Shown here piece after piece: positions 1 to 7,714 of a stretch of DNA of 64,000 bases. Every line of letters starts with the position of its first letter. Positions within the stretch are counted from its first letter, which is position 1. The stretch is taken from positions 1 to 64,000 of the forward strand of contig JANYDC010000017.1 in the NCBI GenBank assembly GCA_025359965.1, given 5' to 3'. The DNA comes from Pedosphaera sp. (GTDB lineage: Bacteria > Verrucomicrobiota > Verrucomicrobiia > Limisphaerales > SXQI01). Under the pieces are notes generated by a model. That model was not told the DNA's origin. It ran no database searches and saw nothing but the letters and a program-made list of their open reading frames with translations. The position numbers were made by a program, and so were the translations under genes.

Positions 1-123
1 CTGAGCCAGACGCTCGGTCAGGGAGAAGAAGGAAAGCTCAGCGGGGCGGATGATTTCAGGCATGCATTCTTTGACGAAATCCACAACCCATCTACTCAAA
101 ATCCACACCAGCTTTTTTAACAT
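1..123 (-). CDS. Possible N-terminal fragment of an unknown protein
   Basis: On the minus strand an ATG at 123 opens a frame that stays open to the window edge (41 codons), beginning MLKKLVWILSRWVV. Internal GTG (84) and ATG (63) codons are alternative starts. There is no strong Shine-Dalgarno sequence. I do not recognise the product. It points away from the KaiC-like gene and begins exactly where that gene loses its family homology, so it may be the neighbour brought in by a rearrangement, or simply chance open frame. Only the part outside the window could settle this. Confidence 0.3.
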   Translation of the reverse strand, partial: MLKKLVWILSRWVVDFVKECMPEIIRPAELSFFSLTERLAQ

Positions 124-168
124 TATTTCAGTTTCTGGAAGCGCTCTACATTCTTTCACCCATCAGAG

Positions 169-1338
169 GTGGAGTTAAACCGAACCACAACCGTGCTTTT
201 GGAAGAAGTCGAGCGCGTTAAACCCGTGCGGGTGGTTTTTGACTCACTTTCCGAATTGCGCATGTTGGCGGAAACCGCATTGCGCTATCGTCGGCAAATT
301 TTGCAAATGAAGCAATTTTTTGCCGGTAGGAAATGTACGGTTTTATTGTTGGATGACCGTTCGGCGGGGGCCAAGGATTTGCAAATTGAAAGCATCGCGC
401 ATGGTGTGCTGTGTTTAAATATTGCTTCCCCGGAGTATGGGGTTGCCCGTCGGCAGCTTTATATTCAAAAAATAAGGGGGGTTCAATTTCACGGAGGAAA
501 CCACGATTTAATTCTTAAGAAAGGCGGGGTGGTGGTGTTTCCCCGCCTCATTGCCGCCGAGCACCACACAAAATTCGCACGCGAGTCCTTCGGCAGCGGC
601 GTTGCTGAATTGGACACTCTTCTTGGCGGCGGTTTGGATCGCGGCACCAGCACCATGTTCATGGGCCCACCCGGGACGGGCAAATCCACTTTGGCCACCC
701 AATTTGCCTTTGCCGCCGCACAGCGCGGCGAAAAAGTGCTTCTGTTCATTTTCGATGAAACATTGGGGACACTGCTCACCAGGTCGCGAAAGTTGGGCAT
801 CGATATAGAACCCGCCATGAAGCAGGGGCTCATCGAGGTTCGACAGATTGATGCCGCTGAAATTTCCCCGGGTGAGTTGGCGTACGAAATTCGTTGCGCT
901 GTTGATTTGGGGCACACCCGCATGGTCATCATCGATAGCATTAATGGATATCTGAACGCGATGCCCGAGGAACGTTATCTCAGCCTTCAATTGCACGAGT
1001 TGCTCGCTTTTTTGAATCAGCAGGGTGTCATCACCATTATGGTCCTTGCCCAACAGGGTCTGATCGGCTCATTAAATGCCGCTGTGGACCTATCCTATTT
1101 AGCGGATACGGTGATTCTCTGGCGGTATTTTGAGGCGCGTGGTTCTCTCCGGCAGGCTTTGTCGGTGGTTAAAAAGCGCAGCGGAAACCATGAACGCACC
1201 ATCCGGGAGATCAAAGTTGATAAGGGCGGCATCCATGTCGGAAAGCCATTAAAGGATTTTCAGGGTGTTCTCACCGGTGTGCCCTCCTTTGATAGAGCGG
1301 CTGAGCACATTAATGATGAGGATACCCCACTCACATGA
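169..1338 (+). CDS. KaiC-like RecA/RAD55-family ATPase, N-terminally truncated
   Basis: Two-domain KaiC-type ATPases bind ATP in tandem RecA folds and in many bacteria are encoded next to sensor kinases. Here the second domain is complete: GPPGTGKST (about 166-174), the acidic FDET motif (195-198), Walker B MVIIDSINGY and the AMPEE/LHELL stretch. Of the first domain only the second half is present (RVVFDSLSELRML at 21-33), so its Walker A is missing; the family is normally about 480-570 residues and this is 389. The GTG at 169 is the first usable start, yet family-like sequence (STFFHPSEVEL) continues upstream to about 145 in the same frame, and an in-frame TAA lies at 118-120. I read this as a gene that lost its 5' half but may still be translated. 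Its stop overlaps the next gene region, so the two are probably co-transcribed. Confidence 0.75.
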   Translation: MELNRTTTVLLEEVERVKPVRVVFDSLSELRMLAETALRYRRQILQMKQFFAGRKCTVLLLDDRSAGAKDLQIESIAHGVLCLNIASPEYGVARRQLYIQKIRGVQFHGGNHDLILKKGGVVVFPRLIAAEHHTKFARESFGSGVAELDTLLGGGLDRGTSTMFMGPPGTGKSTLATQFAFAAAQRGEKVLLFIFDETLGTLLTRSRKLGIDIEPAMKQGLIEVRQIDAAEISPGELAYEIRCAVDLGHTRMVIIDSINGYLNAMPEERYLSLQLHELLAFLNQQGVITIMVLAQQGLIGSLNAAVDLSYLADTVILWRYFEARGSLRQALSVVKKRSGNHERTIREIKVDKGGIHVGKPLKDFQGVLTGVPSFDRAAEHINDEDTPLT

Positions 1339-1391
1339 GTCCCAATAGGTTGGAAAATTCAAAAATCGACATAATTCCCGGAGATTCAGCA

Positions 1392-4300
1392 ATGAGTTTC
1401 CGTGAAAATCGGGTTTTGCTCCATGCGCCAACCAGCAATGATGCACCACTCACGGCCAAATTTTTGACTCAAGCCGGTTTGGTAGTGCGCATTTGTGCGG
1501 AAGTACAAGATTTTTTTGATGAGGATGTTTCAGAATGCGGTGCCATCCTTATTTCAGAAGAGGCACTGGGCGACATCTCCATGCCTTTTTTGCTGAAAGC
1601 TCTTTCCGATCAGCCGCCGTGGTCTGATATCCCTGTTATTATCATCACCACAGGGGGTGAAGCCAACCGGATGAGGCTTCAACGACTTGCGATTTTCGGT
1701 TCGGGAGGGAATGTCTCACTGCTGGAAAGGCCTTTTCGCCGGGGTACTCTGATTAGCACCGTCGAAGCGGCGTTGCGCGCCCGCAAACGCCAGTTCGAAG
1801 TGCGCAACCTGGTTCAGGCGCTGCAGGAGAGTGAAAATAAACTCTCCCGTCTGGCGTACCAGCGCGAGGCCCAAGCGCGACTCTTCGACACGACCCTTTC
1901 CTCCATTACCGACCTTGCTTACACTTTCGATCTGGAGGGGAATTGGGTTTACGCCAACAAACCGCTCTTGGAGTTATGGGGAAAGAGCCTGGCTGAAATT
2001 TCGGGCAAAAGTTCCCTCGAGCTGGGCTACCCTGTTGAGCTGGCGGACCGCCTAAAAAGCCAGGTAAAGGAAGTGGTTCAAACGCGCAAACCCATTCGGG
2101 GCGAAACTTATTTCACCGATGCCAAGGGGGTTGCGGATTATCACGAATATATCTTCAGCCCCGTATTGGCGGCGGATGGTTCGGTTTCTGCCGTTTGTGG
2201 AACGACACGCCTAGCCACTGAGCGCAAGCGTCAGGAAGCCACAGCTGAGAGTCATCGCCGGGTCATGCAGCTGATCGCAGAGGACGCCCCGCTGGAGCTC
2301 ACTCTTTCAGAGTTGGTGCGAGGCATCGAGTTGGGTTCCTCAACCAAGGTTTATGCCTCAGTTATGCTTTTGGATGCGGATGGAATTCATCTGCGATCCG
2401 GGGCTGCCCCCAGTCTACCTGCCGAATTCACCAAAGCGTTTGATGGTTTGGTCATTGGTCCCACAGCCGGATGCTGTGGGAAGGCTGCATTTCTGAAAAC
2501 GCCGGTGCATGTGGCTGATATTGCGAGCGACCCATTATGGGCAGCCCACAAAGAACTTGCCCTGTCCCAGGGATTGCGCGCCTGCTGGTCGGTTCCAGTA
2601 GTTTCGACTAGCGGCAATGTGTTGGGGACCTTCGCTATTTACCACCTGGAGCCCCGCGAGGCCACTTCGGAGGATCTGATGTTGGAGGCAATGGCCGCGC
2701 GCACCGCTTCCATTGCCATTGATCGCAAACGTTCTGACGCGGCAGTGCGCGAAAGCGCTCGCCGGTACAGCCAATTGGTCCACACCCTCCCTGCTGCGGT
2801 TTACACTACGGACGCGCAAGGCCGAGTGGCCTTATACAACGAGGCGGCGGTGGCGCTATGGGGGAGGGAGCCCGAGGTCGGCAAGGATTTGTGGCGCGAT
2901 TTCATTCAAACCTTTAATCCGGACGGATCGGTGCTTGCAAGCGAGGACTGGCCCATGTCTGTCGCTCTGCGGGAAGGGAAAATGAATCGCGGTCAGGAAA
3001 TTCTAATTGAGCGGCCTGACGGGAGCCGGGTCAACGTAACGCCTTCGTCGGACCCGATTTTTGATGCTTCAGGCCAGCTGATCGGCGCGGTTCACATGCT
3101 GTTGGATATTACCGAAAGCCGCCGTGCCGAGGAATTTTCCCGGCGCCTTGCCGCCATTGTGGAATCCTCTGAGGACGCGATTATCAGTAAAAACCTCGAT
3201 GGAATCATCACCAGCTGGAACCATGGTGCCGAGCGGATATTGGGTTACACGGCTGAGGAAGCCATCGGCCAGTGGGTTGGCATGTTGATGTCAGAGGATA
3301 TCCGCGAGGGCGAGGAGGCCAAAATTCTCGGCCGAATACGCGAGGGCGAGCCGATTGAGCATTATGAAACCGTGCGACGACGCAAGGACGGGACCATGCT
3401 GGAGGTTTCGCTGACGGTTTCGCCCATTAAGGACGTACGCGGAACAATTGTGGGCGCTTCAAAAATCCTGCGCGACATCACTTTCCAAAAACGTTCCGAA
3501 CGTGAGCTTGAGGAAGCCCATAAAAAAGTGGTGGCCGCCTCACAGGCCAAAGATGACTTCCTTGCGGCGTTGTCACATGAGTTGCGGACGCCACTCAACC
3601 CGGTGTTATTGCAGGCCAGCGAATCAGCGGAAGACGAGCAATTGCCCGACAAAGTGCGTTCGCAGTTTGCCATGATTCGCAACAACGTGGAGTTGGAGGC
3701 ACGGCTAATCGACGATTTGTTGGATATTACCCGAATCACGCATGACAAACTTTCGTTGAACCGTTGCTTGGTGGATGGCCACGCCCTTCTCAACGAGTCT
3801 CTCAGGACCGTGAAAGCGGAAATCCAATTAAAGCGCATTACACTTACCCGGGACTTTGCCGCGAAACAGTGCGCGTTAAACGCGGATGCGGTGAGATTGC
3901 AGCAGGTCTTCTGGAATGTTCTTAAAAACGCGGTCAAATTTACTCCGGAGGATGGCCAAATCATCGTTCAAACGCGGGTCGATGCGGGAGCGAACCACTT
4001 TGTCGTGGTGGTTAAGGATACCGGGATCGGGATGACAGCAGCCGATATCGCAAAAATATTTCAGGCGTTCACCCAAGCGGAGCATGATATCGCGGGATCG
4101 CATCGTTTCGGAGGACTGGGCCTTGGGTTGGCGATCAGCCGCAAACTCATGGACTTGCATAAAGGCACCATATCGGCCGAGAGCGATGGGCCCGGCTTGG
4201 GTTCTACCTTCACCATTTCCCTGCCTATGGCGACGATAGGATCAACGAGTCCGATCTCAGAAGAGGGTAAGCCCTCAATGGCGGGCAAAAAGAAACCGCG

Positions 4301-4676
4301 AATGACAACAGGAGTCGGTGTGCTTTTGGTGGAGGATCATGAACCCACTCGTGCCGCATTGACCCACATGTTAATGCGGCGCGGTTACTCTGTTTCCTCC
4401 GCTGGATCAATCGCAGAAGCCCGGAGAGTTCCCATAACAGCTTACGCGTTGTTGATTTCTGATGTGGGTCTCCCGGATGGCAACGGGCTGGACCTGATGC
4501 AGGAATTGTCTCTCAGAATTCCAAGCCTTCAAGGAATCGCGTTGACCGGCTATGGCATGGAGGCGGATGTCGCCCGCTCACGCAAGGCCGGCTTTGTGGC
4601 ACATCTTACAAAACCGGTGAGCATCCAATTTCTTGAAGAAGCCCTCGATTCCATAACTTTTCAGTCCAATAATTAA
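1392..4676 (+). CDS. Hybrid sensor histidine kinase (PAS/GAF/PAS/PAS-HisKA-HATPase-REC)
   Basis: A cytoplasmic-looking sensor kinase with no clear membrane segment. Order from the chosen start: a degenerate receiver-like domain (about 1-130), coiled linker, PAS (165-280), GAF (290-450), PAS (460-580), PAS (585-700), HisKA with H729 in FLAALSHELRTPL, HATPase (N, G1 DTGIGM and G2 GGLGLGL boxes), then a C-terminal receiver with D1024 in LLISDVGLPDGNG. The frame opens at an ATG at 1335 overlapping the KaiC stop (ATGA), but the ATG at 1392 has GGAG eight bases upstream and begins MSFRENRVLL, where the first domain begins; I prefer it. KaiC-like ATPase plus such a kinase is a common pair, suggesting a shared signalling role. 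No output regulator is encoded nearby, so phosphate flow likely ends in its own receiver or a distant partner. Confidence 0.9.
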   Translation: MSFRENRVLLHAPTSNDAPLTAKFLTQAGLVVRICAEVQDFFDEDVSECGAILISEEALGDISMPFLLKALSDQPPWSDIPVIIITTGGEANRMRLQRLAIFGSGGNVSLLERPFRRGTLISTVEAALRARKRQFEVRNLVQALQESENKLSRLAYQREAQARLFDTTLSSITDLAYTFDLEGNWVYANKPLLELWGKSLAEISGKSSLELGYPVELADRLKSQVKEVVQTRKPIRGETYFTDAKGVADYHEYIFSPVLAADGSVSAVCGTTRLATERKRQEATAESHRRVMQLIAEDAPLELTLSELVRGIELGSSTKVYASVMLLDADGIHLRSGAAPSLPAEFTKAFDGLVIGPTAGCCGKAAFLKTPVHVADIASDPLWAAHKELALSQGLRACWSVPVVSTSGNVLGTFAIYHLEPREATSEDLMLEAMAARTASIAIDRKRSDAAVRESARRYSQLVHTLPAAVYTTDAQGRVALYNEAAVALWGREPEVGKDLWRDFIQTFNPDGSVLASEDWPMSVALREGKMNRGQEILIERPDGSRVNVTPSSDPIFDASGQLIGAVHMLLDITESRRAEEFSRRLAAIVESSEDAIISKNLDGIITSWNHGAERILGYTAEEAIGQWVGMLMSEDIREGEEAKILGRIREGEPIEHYETVRRRKDGTMLEVSLTVSPIKDVRGTIVGASKILRDITFQKRSERELEEAHKKVVAASQAKDDFLAALSHELRTPLNPVLLQASESAEDEQLPDKVRSQFAMIRNNVELEARLIDDLLDITRITHDKLSLNRCLVDGHALLNESLRTVKAEIQLKRITLTRDFAAKQCALNADAVRLQQVFWNVLKNAVKFTPEDGQIIVQTRVDAGANHFVVVVKDTGIGMTAADIAKIFQAFTQAEHDIAGSHRFGGLGLGLAISRKLMDLHKGTISAESDGPGLGSTFTISLPMATIGSTSPISEEGKPSMAGKKKPRMTTGVGVLLVEDHEPTRAALTHMLMRRGYSVSSAGSIAEARRVPITAYALLISDVGLPDGNGLDLMQELSLRIPSLQGIALTGYGMEADVARSRKAGFVAHLTKPVSIQFLEEALDSITFQSNN

Positions 4677-4896
4677 ATTTATTTCTGTCAGCTGGAGTTC
4701 AAAATGAGGCTTGGTGTAGAGCTAAATAAGAATGGGCATAAGCGCGAAGCATCCAAGGATGTGAAGCCAGTGGTTGGGCATAGGTGGTAGTTGTTTGGTG
4801 GTCGAGAAGAGTGACAATCCTGAAGCACTCAAAATTGACACTGAGAATTCATCGGACTGAGTCGCCACATGGTGGATCGCTGTAAACCCCGGAGTT

Positions 4897-5559
4897 CTAT
4901 TTCACTGCTCTGAATTTGACTGCGGGCTGCCAGTTTTTCCAAAAAGAGCCCCAGTTTTCACAACTAAAATCCATCTCAGAAACCTCCTGAACGTGGGGCG
5001 CCGCCAATCCGGGTGACCACCCGATTAGATGCGGTTTTCCGATTAGAAGCTTTTCCCAAAGCAATTTGAAGAAGGTTGCCTGCTGCTTTGGCTGGACCGT
5101 CTTGTCAATGCGGTCTCGAAAATATTTTCTGGCCGCTCCAATGGAACGAAAGGTCAAGTACGTCCGGCAATTGTCGTGAACGTACAGGATCATATCGCCC
5201 GCCTTTTTGATGAGATCGAAATCGTTTCCCGTCCGAAGTAACTCAAGAGCCTCCGGTGTGTCCAAATGCCTGGCGCCAGTGGCGATGATTTTAAGATCAA
5301 TCACACCGGGTTGATCACAGTTTGCCAACAGGCTTTCCAACTCGGTTCTATTCAATGCCAGCAGAGGGCCGGAACGAGCCTTCCATCTGGGCGGATGAAA
5401 ACCTTCGCCCCAAATTTTTGAATGGTTAACCAATGCAAAATTTGTGGGCTTTGGGAGTTCGTGAAGTAAGGGAATGAGGTCGGCGACACCATGCGGCCAG
5501 AGCTCAAGCATTGGCTTGCCCGAGTTTTCACGGACTCTGATCGCTATGGAGGTTAGCAT
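4897..5559 (-). CDS. Conserved-looking protein of unknown function
   Basis: 220 residues, no signal peptide and no membrane segment. Sequence features are a mixed alpha/beta composition, an RSIGAARKYFRDRID helix and a Trp-rich tail (ENWGSFWKNWQP). I do not recognise a family. It begins eight bases after the stop of the aminopeptidase gene, with GGGGAG just upstream of the ATG, so it is the last gene of the long minus-strand operon. The 220 bases between its end and the kinase gene at 4677-4896 hold nothing I can name. Confidence 0.75.
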   Translation of the reverse strand: MLTSIAIRVRENSGKPMLELWPHGVADLIPLLHELPKPTNFALVNHSKIWGEGFHPPRWKARSGPLLALNRTELESLLANCDQPGVIDLKIIATGARHLDTPEALELLRTGNDFDLIKKAGDMILYVHDNCRTYLTFRSIGAARKYFRDRIDKTVQPKQQATFFKLLWEKLLIGKPHLIGWSPGLAAPHVQEVSEMDFSCENWGSFWKNWQPAVKFRAVK

Positions 5560-5567
5560 CCTCTCCC

Positions 5568-6851
5568 CTACCGCATTGCCGCTTCTATTTCCTCCGGCTC
5601 CAAGGGAATATCGCCGGTGAGATCGACTGGGCCCTGATCGGTAACGAGAACGTTATTCTCCAGACGGATGCCCATGTTTTCTTCGGCTATATAAATCCCG
5701 GGTTCAACGGTCATGACCCAGCCTGCCTGCATGGGTTTGACGGTGATCCCGACGTCGTGAACATCAAGGCCCAAGGGGTGCCCCAGACCGTGCATGAAAT
5801 ATCGGCGGAAGGCCGGACTTTCTTCCTTTTGTCGCCGGACCTCGCCTTTCGTAAGCAGACCAAGGCGTAGAAGTTCTTGTTCCATCATGGCTTCTGCTTC
5901 CTTTTGCCAATCGAGGATTTGCAGGCCGGGCCTAAGACTGGCGATGGATGCGCGCAGCACACGCAGCACCGAGCGGTACACATCCTTCTGCCTCTTGGAG
6001 AACTTGCCGGACACCGGAATGGTTCGAGTTAGATCTGCATTGTAATTACTCACACAGGCCCCGACATCGAGCAGCAGCATATCCCCCTTGCGGCAGGGCT
6101 GGTTGTTTTCCACGTAGTGGAGCACGCAGGCGTTCGCCCCACTCGCAATGATCGCCGGGTAGGCAAAACGCCCCCGGTTCCGGATAAATTCATGCGCATA
6201 CTCGGCCTCCACCTCGTGTTCCTGCACGCCCGGCTTCACAAACTTGAGCACCCGCGCAAAGGAGTCGCCTGTTACCTTCACGGAGTGCCGCATCAGATTC
6301 AGCTCGACCTCGCTTTTCACGGAGCGGAGCTGGTGCATTAGGCGGGCGAGACGTCCGTAGTGATGGAGGGGATAACGCCGGAGGGTATCGGCAACGAAGC
6401 GGGCCTCGCGTGTTTCCACCTCAATCACAGCGCGTTTGTGCTCGTTGGTGTTCAGAAAAACCTGGTCGCACTCGCAGATCAGCCGGTGGAACATGCGCGG
6501 AAAATCCTCCAGCCACAGGATGTTTTCGATACCGGTTTTGGCTCGGGCCTCAGCCTTGGAAAGCTTGTGTCCTTCCCATGTGGCGAGCAGCGGAATGGGT
6601 TCACGGATGAAAAGAATCTCGCGCAGTTTCGGGTCATGCGACTCGGGGTAGAGCAACAGGATGGTTTGCTCCTGTGTGATACCGGTGAGGTAAAACAAAT
6701 CGCTATTAGGCACGGCTACCAGGGTGCCATCTGCATTGGTCGGCGGGACGTCATTGGCATTCACCACCACAAGGGATTGGGGAGGGAGCAGCTCGCGCAG
6801 GCGCGAACGATTAAGCCTGAAGAGCGTGGCAGATAGTTCTGGCGTTTTCAT
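5568..6851 (-). CDS. pepP: Xaa-Pro aminopeptidase (M24B metallopeptidase)
   Basis: Removes N-terminal residues preceding proline, in the cytoplasm, using two metal ions in a pita-bread fold. The 427-residue length fits PepP (about 440). The N-terminal AMP_N domain is recognisable (VPNSDLFYLTGITQEQTILLL). The five metal ligands are visible: both Asp in DVGACVSNYNADLTRT, His in HGLGHPLGLDVHD, Glu in VEPGIYI and Glu in GIRLENNVLV. The ATG at 6851 is the first start in frame. It follows a methyltransferase gene by about 50 bases and precedes an unknown gene by eight, so it is part of the downstream end of the secretion operon, although its job is probably housekeeping peptide turnover. Confidence 0.95.
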   Translation of the reverse strand: MKTPELSATLFRLNRSRLRELLPPQSLVVVNANDVPPTNADGTLVAVPNSDLFYLTGITQEQTILLLYPESHDPKLREILFIREPIPLLATWEGHKLSKAEARAKTGIENILWLEDFPRMFHRLICECDQVFLNTNEHKRAVIEVETREARFVADTLRRYPLHHYGRLARLMHQLRSVKSEVELNLMRHSVKVTGDSFARVLKFVKPGVQEHEVEAEYAHEFIRNRGRFAYPAIIASGANACVLHYVENNQPCRKGDMLLLDVGACVSNYNADLTRTIPVSGKFSKRQKDVYRSVLRVLRASIASLRPGLQILDWQKEAEAMMEQELLRLGLLTKGEVRRQKEESPAFRRYFMHGLGHPLGLDVHDVGITVKPMQAGWVMTVEPGIYIAEENMGIRLENNVLVTDQGPVDLTGDIPLEPEEIEAAMR

Positions 6852-6902
6852 GAGCGGCCCTGTCTTAGCATATTACGAGCGCGCATACAAAACATTGCTG
6901 CT

Positions 6903-7703
6903 CTATGGAAATTTAGTGTTTCTGGCCACGACGAAACCGCAGAACATACCGTAGCGAAGAGGGGTAAGATTAAGAAGAAAATCCAAGGGGGCCGCAACGT
7001 AACGGTCGGTGCACAAGGCCTTCTCCACTTGGCATCCGTTGCGTTCGAGAAAAAACTTAATCTCCAAAGCGTTGGTGGCAACAATGGCGTCGTCGTCCGG
7101 GGTGAACGGCACCTTGACGATGGGCGTCATTTTATCAAAGCGCACCGTTTCGGGCTGCTGCCGCATTTGACGGCGCTTTTCCATCAAGCGCTGAAAATTA
7201 CGCCATTTATTGCCGAGCCCGCGCATGCGAGGGTGATAATCGCGGAAACCGGCCACGCGCAGAAAGTTGGGGCTTGAAATGACTATTTTGCCGCCTGGCC
7301 GGACCACCCGCACCAACTCGGCAATGAAGGCCTCGGGCTGGTCCACATGTTCCAGAACGTTCAATGCTCCAGCACTGGCAAAGTAACCGTCCTCAAAGGG
7401 AAGGCGCGTCCCATCATAGACGAGGCACTTGTCACTGAATTGGCGTGCCTTGGCGATGCTCGGCTCGCTGACGTCCACCCCGTGAGCCTCGGCGCCAGCC
7501 TGCTTAAGGCGGTGAACCACCTGCCCCACACCGCAACCGACATCCAAGGCGCTACCGCCTTGCTGATCCGGCTTCAGAGTGTCGGCATATTTGGCGTAGA
7601 AATTCTCATCCCATCCGGCGAGAAATTCGGCGTAGTCCTCGTTGTGCGTGTAGTATTTCTGCTGTTCGCTCATGGCCTGCAAGGGCTGGACATCTTTCAC
7701 CAT
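6903..7703 (-). CDS. Class I SAM-dependent methyltransferase
   Basis: 266 residues. Motif I is clear (ALDVGCGVGQVVHRL, about residue 52), the acidic end of beta-2 follows (AHGVDVSEPSIAKARQF), and the motif IV/post-I region reads FASAGALNVLEHVDQPEAF. This is the Methyltransf_11/UbiE-like fold; the methyl acceptor cannot be told from sequence. The start at 7703 (MVKDVQPL) is the first ATG; MSEQQKYY ten codons later is an alternative. It lies 11 bases downstream of the secretin gene, so it is probably co-transcribed with it. A role in modifying a pilus or secretion component is only suggested by position. Confidence 0.85.
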   Translation of the reverse strand: MVKDVQPLQAMSEQQKYYTHNEDYAEFLAGWDENFYAKYADTLKPDQQGGSALDVGCGVGQVVHRLKQAGAEAHGVDVSEPSIAKARQFSDKCLVYDGTRLPFEDGYFASAGALNVLEHVDQPEAFIAELVRVVRPGGKIVISSPNFLRVAGFRDYHPRMRGLGNKWRNFQRLMEKRRQMRQQPETVRFDKMTPIVKVPFTPDDDAIVATNALEIKFFLERNGCQVEKALCTDRYVAAPLDFLLNLTPLRYGMFCGFVVARNTKFP

Positions 7704-7714
7704 GATTGGAAGTC

